A DNA stretch of 22,680 nt, taken from contig JBPCOJ010000059.1 in assembly GCA_051000345.1 (NCBI GenBank), positions 1 to 22,680 of the forward strand. Reading direction: 5' to 3'. The notes below the pieces were generated by a model. The model did not search any database, was not told where the DNA came from, and was given only the letters and a program-made list of their open reading frames with translations. The stretch's first letter is position 1. The number at the start of each line of letters is the position of its first letter. This document shows, in pieces, positions 15,689 through 22,680 of the stretch. The position numbers and the translations under genes are program-made. The stretch comes from JBHENC01 sp051000345. GTDB taxonomy: Bacteria; Acidobacteriota; Blastocatellia; Pyrinomonadales; Pyrinomonadaceae.

Positions 15689-16734
15689 GGATTCTGATTG
15701 CCACCACGCACGTTCCGTTCATACGCGGCGGCGCGGAGCTTTTAGCCGAAGGATTATGCGATGCCTTGCGCGTGGCGGGGCATGAGGCGGAGATCGTCAA
15801 TGTTCCCTTCAAGTGGTATCCGCCGGAGAAGATTTTGGATCACATGCTGGCGTGCCGCTTACTCGATTTAACGGAAGTGGCAGGCACGCCTGTTGACTTG
15901 CTTATCTGTCTGAAGTTTCCGGCTTACTTGATTCCGCATCCGAATAAGGTTTTGTGGATTCTGCATCAGCACCGCACGGCCTACGAATTGTGGGATCATC
16001 CCGTGCTCGGCGATCTGATTTTTTCGCCGAACGGAATCGAAGTGCGCGATGCCATCAGGCAGGCCGACAAGCAAATCATTCCTGAAGCGAAACGGATTTT
16101 TGCGCTCTCCGCCACCGTCGCCAAACGCCTGCGCAACTTTTGCGGCCTCGACTCCGAGCCGCTTTATTTGCCGCCGCCCGATGCCGAAAAGTTCTACAAC
16201 GCGCCCGCCGAAGATTATTTCTTTTTCCCGAGCCGTTTGTCGCAGCCCAAGCGCCAATCGCTTGTCATCGAAGCCTTGCGCTTCACGCGTGAACCCGTCG
16301 CGGTGCGCTTCGCGGGAGCCGCAGATAATGCGTCCTACGGCGTCGAACTCAAAACGCTTGCCGCGCAAACAGGCGTCGGCGAACGCGTCGAGTGGCTCGG
16401 CTCCATTAGCGAAGAAGAAAAGCGCGCGCAGTACGCTCATTCTCTCGGCACGGTCTTTCCGCCCGTCGATGAAGATTACGGCTTCGTCACGCTCGAAGCG
16501 ATGCTCGCCGCAAAGCCCGTCATCTCATGCACTGATTCCGGCGGGCCGCTCGAATTTATACAGCCGGGAGAAACAGGCATCATTTGCGAACCGACGCCGG
16601 AAAGTTTGGCGGCGGCGATGGACGAGCTATGGAAGCAACGCGAGCGCGCCAAGCTTTTGGGCGAACAGGGAAGCGCGCACTATCGTGCGATGAACATTAA
16701 TTGGCCGCAGATTGTCGGGAAACTGCTCGCATGA
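15685..16734 (+). CDS. GT4-type glycosyltransferase (first of three)
   Basis: ATG 15685 overlaps the methyltransferase stop (ATGA), so the two are probably translationally coupled. The 349-residue product is a GT-B fold retaining glycosyltransferase. It has the N-terminal MRILIATTHVPFIRGGAE acceptor-side glycine loop, FFFPSRLSQPKRQSLVIEA at the start of the donor domain, and the E-x7-E donor-sugar motif at Glu263 and Glu271 (DEDYGFVTLEAM). This is followed by PVISCTDSGGPLEFI. The open frame extends upstream to 15394 inside the methyltransferase gene, but that part is Arg-rich and not real. It acts in the cytoplasm, adding a sugar from a nucleotide donor to a lipid-linked glycan. The sugar cannot be read from sequence. 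It ends with an ATGA overlap with the next gene. Confidence 0.9.
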   Translation: MRILIATTHVPFIRGGAELLAEGLCDALRVAGHEAEIVNVPFKWYPPEKILDHMLACRLLDLTEVAGTPVDLLICLKFPAYLIPHPNKVLWILHQHRTAYELWDHPVLGDLIFSPNGIEVRDAIRQADKQIIPEAKRIFALSATVAKRLRNFCGLDSEPLYLPPPDAEKFYNAPAEDYFFFPSRLSQPKRQSLVIEALRFTREPVAVRFAGAADNASYGVELKTLAAQTGVGERVEWLGSISEEEKRAQYAHSLGTVFPPVDEDYGFVTLEAMLAAKPVISCTDSGGPLEFIQPGETGIICEPTPESLAAAMDELWKQRERAKLLGEQGSAHYRAMNINWPQIVGKLLA

Positions 16735-18083
16735 AACTGCACTGGTTTTCGCCGCTTGCGCCCGCCGACACGGAAATCGCGCAGTACACCGCGCGCCTTT
16801 TGCCCGCTCTTACGAGCCGCGCCGAAGTAACGCTCTGGACGACGCAAAAGGATTGGGACACAAAGCTGCAAAAGCACGCCGAAGTGCGCCGTTACGAAAT
16901 GAATCATCCGCCGCTCGCGGAACTCAATCGCGGGGGCGTGAGCGTTTATCATATCGGCAATAATCCTGTGCATCACGGATCGATCTGGCAGTTGAGCAGA
17001 CAGCACGGCGGCCTTGTTGTTTTGCATGATACGCGGCTGCATCATTTTTTCGACGGGCTATATCGGGAGCAATGGCAAGACCTTAACGGATACCTCGCGC
17101 CGATGGAGTTTTACTACGGCGAAGCGGGACGCGTTGCTGCCGCTGAATCATTCAGCACCGAAGCGCACAACATAGATTCGATGGCGGAGCGTTATCCTTT
17201 AACGCAGCTTGCGCTCGCTCATGCGCTCGGCGTCATCGTTCACACACGGGAAGCTTACGATGAATTAAACGAACTTCATCGCTGGCCTCTCGCCTACGCG
17301 CCGCTGCCGTTTGCTTCGTATGCGAACGCAAGCTCGTTTGCTTCACAGGATGCTTCGTTGTTTTCCAAAACGCTCCGCGCGACAAACGATAGCGCCGTGT
17401 ATCGTTTGATTGTGTGCGGCTACATCGGGCGCAATCGCCGTTTGGATGCGTTGCTCCATGCGCTCGCGCAACTGCCGGAAGGCAACCGCTTTCATCTGGA
17501 TATTTACGGTAAGCTAATGGACGGCGAAGACTTGCGCGCGCTCGTTCACTCACTAAAGTTGAACGGGCAAGTAACGATTCGCGGCTTCGTTGCGGAGAAG
17601 GAGTTGGATGCGGCACTTGCCCGCGCGCATCTGGGCATTAACCTGCGTTATCCGACGATGGGCGAAGCGTCCGCCAGCCAGCTTCGTTTATGGGCGCATC
17701 GCTTGCCGAGCCTTGTGACACAAACAGGATGGTATGCGACGCTGCCGACGGACACGGTGGCCTTCGTGCGTCCGCAACATGAAATCGCAGACATACAAAT
17801 GCATCTGCGCGCGTTTTTACTCGACCCGCAGAAGTTCGCGCGGATGGGCGAGCGTGGACTTGCGCTGCTCGAAAAAGACCACACGCCGGAACGCTATGCG
17901 GAAATTATTATCGAAATGGCAGAGCGTGCGGCGAACTTTCGCGCGCAATCGCTGGCAAACAGGTTGGCGGAACGCGCCGGGGCTTTGATGAGCGATTGGA
18001 GCGATGCGTTGAAGACAGATAGCGCGCACAGAAAAGTTGCGACGGAGATTCACACGCTTCTACACGCGCCCGGCAAAAAGTAA
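16731..18083 (+). CDS. GT4-type glycosyltransferase (second of three)
   Basis: ATG 16731 overlaps the previous stop by four bases. The product has 450 residues. It starts MKLHWFSPLAP, has VLHDTRLHHFFDGLY in the N-terminal domain, and a donor domain with LIVCGYIGRNRRLDALLHAL, VTIRGFV and LGINLRYPTMGEASASQLRLW. The usual second glutamate of the E-x7-E motif is replaced: after GEASASQLR comes Leu. Related glycosyltransferases with a PTMGE-S motif also lack it, so this is probably a subfamily feature rather than damage. A helical C-terminal tail of about 60 residues follows the GT-B core. The likely role is another sugar transfer in the same surface-glycan pathway. The next gene starts 34 bases downstream. 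Confidence 0.87.
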   Translation: MKLHWFSPLAPADTEIAQYTARLLPALTSRAEVTLWTTQKDWDTKLQKHAEVRRYEMNHPPLAELNRGGVSVYHIGNNPVHHGSIWQLSRQHGGLVVLHDTRLHHFFDGLYREQWQDLNGYLAPMEFYYGEAGRVAAAESFSTEAHNIDSMAERYPLTQLALAHALGVIVHTREAYDELNELHRWPLAYAPLPFASYANASSFASQDASLFSKTLRATNDSAVYRLIVCGYIGRNRRLDALLHALAQLPEGNRFHLDIYGKLMDGEDLRALVHSLKLNGQVTIRGFVAEKELDAALARAHLGINLRYPTMGEASASQLRLWAHRLPSLVTQTGWYATLPTDTVAFVRPQHEIADIQMHLRAFLLDPQKFARMGERGLALLEKDHTPERYAEIIIEMAERAANFRAQSLANRLAERAGALMSDWSDALKTDSAHRKVATEIHTLLHAPGKK

Positions 18084-18117
18084 TCTTGCTATCAACTTAT
18101 CAAATGGAAAATTCCTG

Positions 18118-19266
18118 ATGCTGATCGGCATTGACGGCCTGCCGCTTTGCGAGCCGAAAACGGGCGTCGGCCATTACACATTTGAACTGGCACGCGCTCT
18201 CGCATTGCTTACGCCGACGGATAATTTCGAGCTTGTCTCGCACACCGCGTTTGCCGCTCAAGTAAAGGAAGAAACGGCGCAATCTACGTTGCCCGCGAAT
18301 CTTTCCTTCGTGCAAAAGAAGACACGCGCGCTGGATCGTTTCTGGTGGACGGCGGGCTTGCCGCGTTATATCAGGGAATCGCGGATCGCGCTGTTTCACG
18401 GCACAAACTACGATGTGCCTTTGTGGAACAATTGCCCGACTGTGCTTTCGATTCACGATCTTTCATTGCAGCTTCACGCGCACACGCACGAGCGAAGGCG
18501 TGTGCGGCGCGCGCGTCGTCGTTTGCCTTTGATGACACGCGCGGCGACGATGATCGTGACGCATCTCGAAGCAGTGCGAAGGGAAATCATAGAGCATTTG
18601 CATGTGAACCCGTCGCGCATCGTCGCCGTGCCTGCCGCGCCGCGCAGCGTTTTTTATCCTGTGCCTGTCGAAGAAACATCGGAGACGAGAAAACGTTTAG
18701 GCGTCGAGGATGAATTTATTTTGTTTGTCGGCACGCTCGAACCGCGCAAAAACTTGCAGACGCTTCTTCGCGCGTTCAGTGAAATCCTGCGCACCACAAA
18801 CCAACGCCCGCAACTCGTGATCGTCGGCAAAAAGGGTTGGTTGTCGAACGATTTGTTCGCGGACACAGAAGCTTACGACATCGAGGACAAATTGTGCCTG
18901 ACGGGTTATTTGACGGACGAAGAACTGCGCGCGCTTTATTCCGCGTGCCGCGTTTTCGTTTACCCGTCGCTTTATGAAGGCTTCGGTTTGCCGCCCCTCG
19001 AAGCAATGGCCTGCGGCGCGCCCGTCGTCGCCAGCCGCATCGCAAGCCTCGCGGAAACAGCAGGCGACGCCGCACGCCTCGTCGAGCCGACAAACATCGA
19101 CGCGCTTGCTCAAAGCGTTCTCTCTCTGCTCGAAAACAAAGCAGAGCGCGAGCATCTTTCCGTTGCGGGACTAAAACGCGCGGCGGAATTTTCATGGGAA
19201 CTCACGGCAGTGAAAACGCGTGAAGTTTACACGGAAGCCTTAATGCGTCACAAACGTTCGAGATGA
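18118..19266 (+). CDS. GT4-type glycosyltransferase (third of three)
   Basis: ATG 18118 gives MLIGIDGLPLCEPKTGVGHYTFELARAL, the normal start of this family with its glycine loop. The frame extends upstream to 18037, but that part overlaps the preceding gene. A weak GGAAA precedes the start by seven bases. The product has 382 residues. Motifs include HGTNYDVPL, VLSIHDLSLQLH, a donor domain starting ILFVGTLEPRKNLQTLLRAF, then LTGYLTDEELRALY and the complete E-x7-E at Glu287 and Glu295 (YEGFGLPPLEAMACGAPVV). It looks like the mannosyl- or rhamnosyltransferase-like GT4 enzymes of O-antigen clusters, but the sugar is not predictable. It is the last gene of the operon; the palindrome at 19305-19334 lies 38 bases after its stop. 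Confidence 0.92.
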   Translation: MLIGIDGLPLCEPKTGVGHYTFELARALALLTPTDNFELVSHTAFAAQVKEETAQSTLPANLSFVQKKTRALDRFWWTAGLPRYIRESRIALFHGTNYDVPLWNNCPTVLSIHDLSLQLHAHTHERRRVRRARRRLPLMTRAATMIVTHLEAVRREIIEHLHVNPSRIVAVPAAPRSVFYPVPVEETSETRKRLGVEDEFILFVGTLEPRKNLQTLLRAFSEILRTTNQRPQLVIVGKKGWLSNDLFADTEAYDIEDKLCLTGYLTDEELRALYSACRVFVYPSLYEGFGLPPLEAMACGAPVVASRIASLAETAGDAARLVEPTNIDALAQSVLSLLENKAEREHLSVAGLKRAAEFSWELTAVKTREVYTEALMRHKRSR

Positions 19267-19300
19267 TTTAAGACTTTACTTTGCCGGATAGAGAAACAGC

Positions 19301-19334
19301 AAAAAGGCCGTCCTTCGATATCGAAGGACGGCCT
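19301..19334 (-). terminator. Perfect 30-bp palindrome, intrinsic terminator of the minus-strand DUF4214 gene
   Basis: Bases 19305-19319 (AGGCCGTCCTTCGAT) are the exact reverse complement of 19320-19334. Read on the minus strand, the stem is followed by TTTTT (19305 down to 19301), as in a Rho-independent terminator 28 bases after the DUF4214 stop. On the plus strand it is followed by CTTGCG, so for the glycosyltransferase operon it could act only weakly. It sits between the two converging units and probably separates them. Confidence 0.85.
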
Positions 19335-19362
19335 CTTGCGTGCTGCTTGGGATGCGTTTGAT

Positions 19363-20250
19363 TTAGAAGCGGTCGCGGTATTCCTGCGCGGTGATGAACG
19401 CCTTGACCATCGAGCGATAATTGTTCGGAACGCGATTGTTCAAGACATCGAGCCAGAATTTGTATCCGTCCGTTTCCGGGTCGCGGCGCAGATAGCCGAA
19501 GTATTGCATTTCAACGAACGCATTGTTGAACTCGGCATCGGAAAACGCCTTCGTTTCGACGGCCTGACGCATTGTCGCCGCACGTCCGCCTGTTCCGTAT
19601 GTGCTTAACAAAGAGGCGCTCTGGCTCGTCAAATCAACTTTGCCGTTTGTCGTCGCCTTGATTGTATTAATCAATTGAGTGACGAAAGCCTCTGCCGTCA
19701 TGTTCGCCGGAAATTTTTGTAGAAAATCAGGCCGCTGTACCCACGCGTTGGTAAAAGCGGTTTTGCTCGCGTCTAAGTTTGTGCCGCCGACAACCTGCCT
19801 GCGGTCGGGAGTAAACTCCGCATAGGTCGGCATACGCCCGAGCGTGCCTTTGTAAAAGCGGTAAATGAAGTAGCCGGATTCCTGAAATTCCTGCGAGATG
19901 AAGAACGCCGCCGAGACGCTGACCCGCGCATCGTCGATACATTTGGCGTCGCCGTTGCAGTTATTAATGAGTCCCATCCAGTAGTTGAGGCCGCCCGTAT
20001 CGGGAAAACGGCTCAGGAAATCCACATAATGCTGCTGCACGTAGAAATCCGCGTCGTCAATCGTGATGCGTTGATTAGTGCCGGGGCGCAGGCGCAACGG
20101 TTTGACTTTGACTGTGCCGTAATAAAGGTCTGACGGCAGATTGGGATCGTCCGTGACCACTCTGAGCGTTGGCGCGCTTTGTTGTGTTTGTGCCAGCACG
20201 CTTGTGGCCGTCATCGCCAGCGCCAGCAGCGCAAGTGTAAACTTTCGCAT
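19363..20250 (-). CDS. Secreted stand-alone DUF4214 protein
   Basis: ATG 20250 is preceded by AGGAG (20258-20262 on the complement) with seven-base spacing, and a signal peptide follows (MRKFTLALLALAM, cleavage near VLA-QT at residue 20). The open frame runs 28 codons further upstream but has no such start. The 295-residue product has a short linker (about 21-62), and the rest is a full DUF4214 module: FYVQQHYVDFLSRFPDTGG, Cys-X5-Cys (CNGDAKC), VSVSAAFFISQEFQ, IYRFYKGTLGRMP, YFGYLRRDPETDGY and a terminal YRDRF. Its gene has a good promoter and its own terminator. DUF4214 occurs in many exported and S-layer-associated proteins, but its function is not established. As the minimal member of the family in this window, it may be the structural or ligand-binding partner for the larger proteins; that is inference. 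Confidence 0.88.
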   Translation of the reverse strand: MRKFTLALLALAMTATSVLAQTQQSAPTLRVVTDDPNLPSDLYYGTVKVKPLRLRPGTNQRITIDDADFYVQQHYVDFLSRFPDTGGLNYWMGLINNCNGDAKCIDDARVSVSAAFFISQEFQESGYFIYRFYKGTLGRMPTYAEFTPDRRQVVGGTNLDASKTAFTNAWVQRPDFLQKFPANMTAEAFVTQLINTIKATTNGKVDLTSQSASLLSTYGTGGRAATMRQAVETKAFSDAEFNNAFVEMQYFGYLRRDPETDGYKFWLDVLNNRVPNNYRSMVKAFITAQEYRDRF

Positions 20251-20388
20251 TGCAAAACTCCTACAAACTGTTTTCGACAGATCAACTTTTATCATTTGAA
20301 ATTCCAAGAGTAAGGGAGGCTTGCTCTTAATCAAGATTCAATTGCGGGGCTTGGGCTTGCTTGCATATGAAGCCCTCTCGACTTCAAT

Positions 20389-20418
20389 AGTTTAGTGCCT
20401 GACGACGCCTTTTGTCAA
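20389..20418 (-). promoter_or_regulatory. Sigma70-like promoter of the stand-alone DUF4214 gene
   Basis: On the minus strand TTGACA (complement of 20413-20418) is followed after 18 bases by TAAACT (complement of 20389-20394). The start would be near 20382, giving a leader of about 130 nt. The leader contains a small hairpin (GGGCTT/AAGCCC arms at 20353-20358 and 20370-20375) and the AGGAG site. This is the best-formed promoter in the window. Confidence 0.6.
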
Positions 20419-20454
20419 TACATTGTTGTACGCGCCCTAAATAGCTGAACTAAG

Positions 20455-22680
20455 TCAATTCTTCCGATTTTTATCACGCCGGGCGCAAACGGCGATGCCG
20501 CCGAGTGTGAACAATGCCAGCAAACTGACGATTGCGCCCGTGCGCGCCGCCGGAGCCGTGTAGCGCATTTCAATCAAATGCGAACCGGCGGGCAGCATGA
20601 CGCCGCGCAGCAGAAAATCCGCCGTGTAAATGGGCGCGTTTTTTCCGTCAATCGTCGCCGTCCAGCCCGGATAATTTATCTCGCTTGCGACAAGCACAGA
20701 CCGCTTATCCGCCGATGCTTCGACCAGGATACGGTTAGGCTCATAAAGCAAAGTGTGCGCCGTCGCTTCAACGTCATGTGCCGCCGCTTCAACGTCGCTG
20801 CTGTGTGCGGACGATTCAGCGTCGGGCAATTCGATTTTCGTGTTCGGTGGAATTTCAAGCAGCGCCGTGCGGCGCGGATCGAAATCCCGTGTTCCTTCGC
20901 CGCGAATCCGCCGCAATGCTTCTTCGGCGTCCACGACTTCGGCTTCCTTCGCTATCCAGACGCGAGGCAGCGCACGCGTGTTGCGAAAGATGCGCACGCG
21001 CTCCTGATTATAAACGAGCTGCCAGCGCTCGGCATCGAAACCTTGATTTGCGCCCGTCAGATTATCGAGCGGGGTCGAGCGTTTTTGAAAAGAATCGTAG
21101 AGCGTCGCCTTCGATATAATAAGCACTGCGCGTCCGGTCAGATTCGTTGCTTCGATGCGGTCAACTTTCACTCGTTCGCCGAGCGGCAAACTCGTCCAGT
21201 AGCGATAAGATAAGAAACTGTTTGCGTCATCACCCGGACGGCTGTCGAAAACGGGCGCGAGTGAATGGCGTATGTTTGCCTGCACGTCGGTTCGTTCGTG
21301 CGCCCATTCAGCCGTGTCCGTTCCGGCGCGCACTTCGCGTTCGATTGTCTTGCCGTCTGCCGTAATGATGCGCAGCCTTGCGACGGGCATGTTGTCTGCC
21401 ACGTTTGTTGACATGGCGAGCGTGCTGACAAGTCCGAGCACATCGGCTTCCGCGCCGTCTCCCGATAGATTTATCGTCGCGCCGGGTTTGACGGAGATTG
21501 TATTATCGGCGCGGGCAAATTTAATGTCGCCCTTGACGATTGTGTTGCCAGCCACAAGCGGTTTTTTGTAAGCGACAAGAAAGCGATTGTTGAGCAGATC
21601 GAGCACATGTGAGCGCGCGCCGAGCAGCGACTTGTCGGGCGGGCTTCCGTCGAGCGGCGTCATCCCGTCCATGCCTGCGTTGCCGAGCGCCCGGCTGTAA
21701 CGCTTCATTATCAGCGGCTCATAGCCCGCGACGTTTTGCAGATTGTACAACGCGGTCAGATTCGCCGGATCGAGCACGGGAGATTCTTCATACTCTTCGA
21801 CGAAAAGCTCCGTGCGCGTGTAGATGCGGTTTTGATCGGGCGGGAATTGCTTGAGAAATGTAGTCGCAGGCGAAGGCTCTGTGAAACGATGCAGCGGCTT
21901 GGCGATTGTCCACCACCAGCCCGTCACGATAATTAACGGCTCGAAGGCGCAGGCGAGCACGATCACGCTCGTCAGCAGCACCGCGCGCGCGCGCGTGTTT
22001 GCCGCAAGCTTCCATGCTTGCCATGTTGTCGAAAGCAGCAGCAAAACGAACAGCGCCTTCCAAAATAGATATGCTGTTTCGTTTTGAAGCGGCGCGAGCA
22101 AACTGCCCGCCGTCGTAAACCAGCGCGCGCCGACGATGAGCGCGAGCGCAAGCGAGACAAGGCTAAAAGTTAGCGCGCGGCGGCGATGTCGATTGATTGC
22201 CGCCTGCCGCAAAAAAAACTGATCGAGCGCGTCCCATCCGTAAGCGGAAAGAATGCTGATGGCGAACGTCCACTCGAATGTATGGCGCGGCGATAGCCGG
22301 AAGCGATTGAGGATCGGCACATGATAAAGCAGCGGATAAACGGGCGTGTTGGAGCCGAGCATCAGCGTCCAGCCGAGAATCGCCGTGTCGAGCCAGAAAA
22401 AAATGCGCCTCTCGCGCCGGTTGCTTTTGACGGCGAAAACGGCGGCGCATATCGCAAGGGCGATGGCAAAGGGCGTGATGTAAGCCGAAGCGTCGAAGTA
22501 ATAAACAGTCAGTCCGACGGGAACGAAAAGCGAGCGCAAAGCTCTCGATAATGTAAACGAGTTAGCTACAAAAGTTTGATAACTAAGAGTGCTGCGAACG
22601 CTCGATTGCGCGGCGGGCATCGTCTCGAAAATCTGAAAGGCCGCTACTCCCGCCGATAAAATAATCGCGCAGACTGCGAC
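20455..22680 (-). CDS. YfhO-like multi-pass membrane protein (5' end outside window)
   Basis: The frame ends at TGA (20455-20457) and is open to the right edge. The internal ATG at 22620 is not the start, since the 20 codons before it encode a hydrophobic segment that fits the family. About 742 residues are visible. The first third has a partial helix at the edge and six or seven further membrane helices (for example AYITPFAIALAICAAVF, FWLDTAILGWTLMLGS, LTFSLVSLALALIVGA, LLTSVIVLACAFEPLIIV). A long extracytoplasmic domain follows, with the family signature INYPGWTATIDGK, then LLRGVMLPAGSHLIEMRYTAP, and a last helix (GAIVSLLALFTLGGIAV). YfhO-family proteins are linked to surface polymer glycosylation in Gram-positives and resemble GT-C membrane glycosyltransferases. 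Next to a glycan operon such a role is plausible, but the N-terminal catalytic loops are missing from the window. Confidence 0.85.
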   Translation of the reverse strand, partial: VAVCAIILSAGVAAFQIFETMPAAQSSVRSTLSYQTFVANSFTLSRALRSLFVPVGLTVYYFDASAYITPFAIALAICAAVFAVKSNRRERRIFFWLDTAILGWTLMLGSNTPVYPLLYHVPILNRFRLSPRHTFEWTFAISILSAYGWDALDQFFLRQAAINRHRRRALTFSLVSLALALIVGARWFTTAGSLLAPLQNETAYLFWKALFVLLLLSTTWQAWKLAANTRARAVLLTSVIVLACAFEPLIIVTGWWWTIAKPLHRFTEPSPATTFLKQFPPDQNRIYTRTELFVEEYEESPVLDPANLTALYNLQNVAGYEPLIMKRYSRALGNAGMDGMTPLDGSPPDKSLLGARSHVLDLLNNRFLVAYKKPLVAGNTIVKGDIKFARADNTISVKPGATINLSGDGAEADVLGLVSTLAMSTNVADNMPVARLRIITADGKTIEREVRAGTDTAEWAHERTDVQANIRHSLAPVFDSRPGDDANSFLSYRYWTSLPLGERVKVDRIEATNLTGRAVLIISKATLYDSFQKRSTPLDNLTGANQGFDAERWQLVYNQERVRIFRNTRALPRVWIAKEAEVVDAEEALRRIRGEGTRDFDPRRTALLEIPPNTKIELPDAESSAHSSDVEAAAHDVEATAHTLLYEPNRILVEASADKRSVLVASEINYPGWTATIDGKNAPIYTADFLLRGVMLPAGSHLIEMRYTAPAARTGAIVSLLALFTLGGIAVCARRDKNRKN
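20755..20796 (-). repeat. 21-bp tandem repeat in the YfhO-like gene
   Basis: Units 20776-20796 and 20755-20775 match at 18 of 21 bases and encode DVEAAAH followed by DVEATAH, in a hydrophilic loop before LLYEPNRILVEA. It is an in-frame micro-duplication. Confidence 0.8.

Overview
The window looks like a chromosomal segment of a diderm Gram-negative bacterium, most likely an Acidobacteriota member close to class Blastocatellia. This is inferred from protein content: lipid A and LPS-export genes, a TIGR03437-type ('Solibacter') C-terminal domain, and several secreted proteins ending in a DUF4214 module with the VSVSAAFF(I/S) signature. It was not tested by any search. GC is moderately high. No rRNA, tRNA, transposase, integrase, CRISPR array or phage gene was seen.

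Region 1 (1-4521) is outer-membrane LPS biogenesis: the 3' part of lpxD (+), lpxB on the opposite strand (convergent with lpxD), and lptD (+), divergent from lpxB.

Region 2 (4907-13550) holds three large secreted proteins, each in its own transcription unit with its own ribosome binding site. They are a subtilisin-like protease with two carboxypeptidase-regulatory-like domains and a C-terminal DUF4214 module, a TolB/PD40-like propeller protein with a TIGR03437-like C-terminus, and a repeat/propeller protein with calcium-loop-like motifs and a C-terminal DUF4214 module.

Region 3 (13778-19266) is a tight plus-strand operon for surface-glycan assembly. It starts with a DUF4214 / coiled-coil / SAM-methyltransferase protein and continues with three GT4-type glycosyltransferases; the first two junctions are 4-bp ATGA overlaps. 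The coiled coil carries a perfect 99-bp in-frame tandem duplication.

Region 4 (19363-22680) is on the minus strand: a secreted protein that is little more than a signal peptide and a DUF4214 module, with a good sigma70-like promoter and a palindromic terminator, and a YfhO-like multi-pass membrane protein cut by the right edge.

The most interesting theme is the DUF4214 module. It appears in four of the ten complete genes: three exported proteins, where it is a long threefold repeat with a conserved cysteine pair, and the cytosolic glycan methyltransferase, where it is a single cysteine-free unit. I propose, as inference only, that the module links exported proteins to the surface glycan made or capped by the operon between them.
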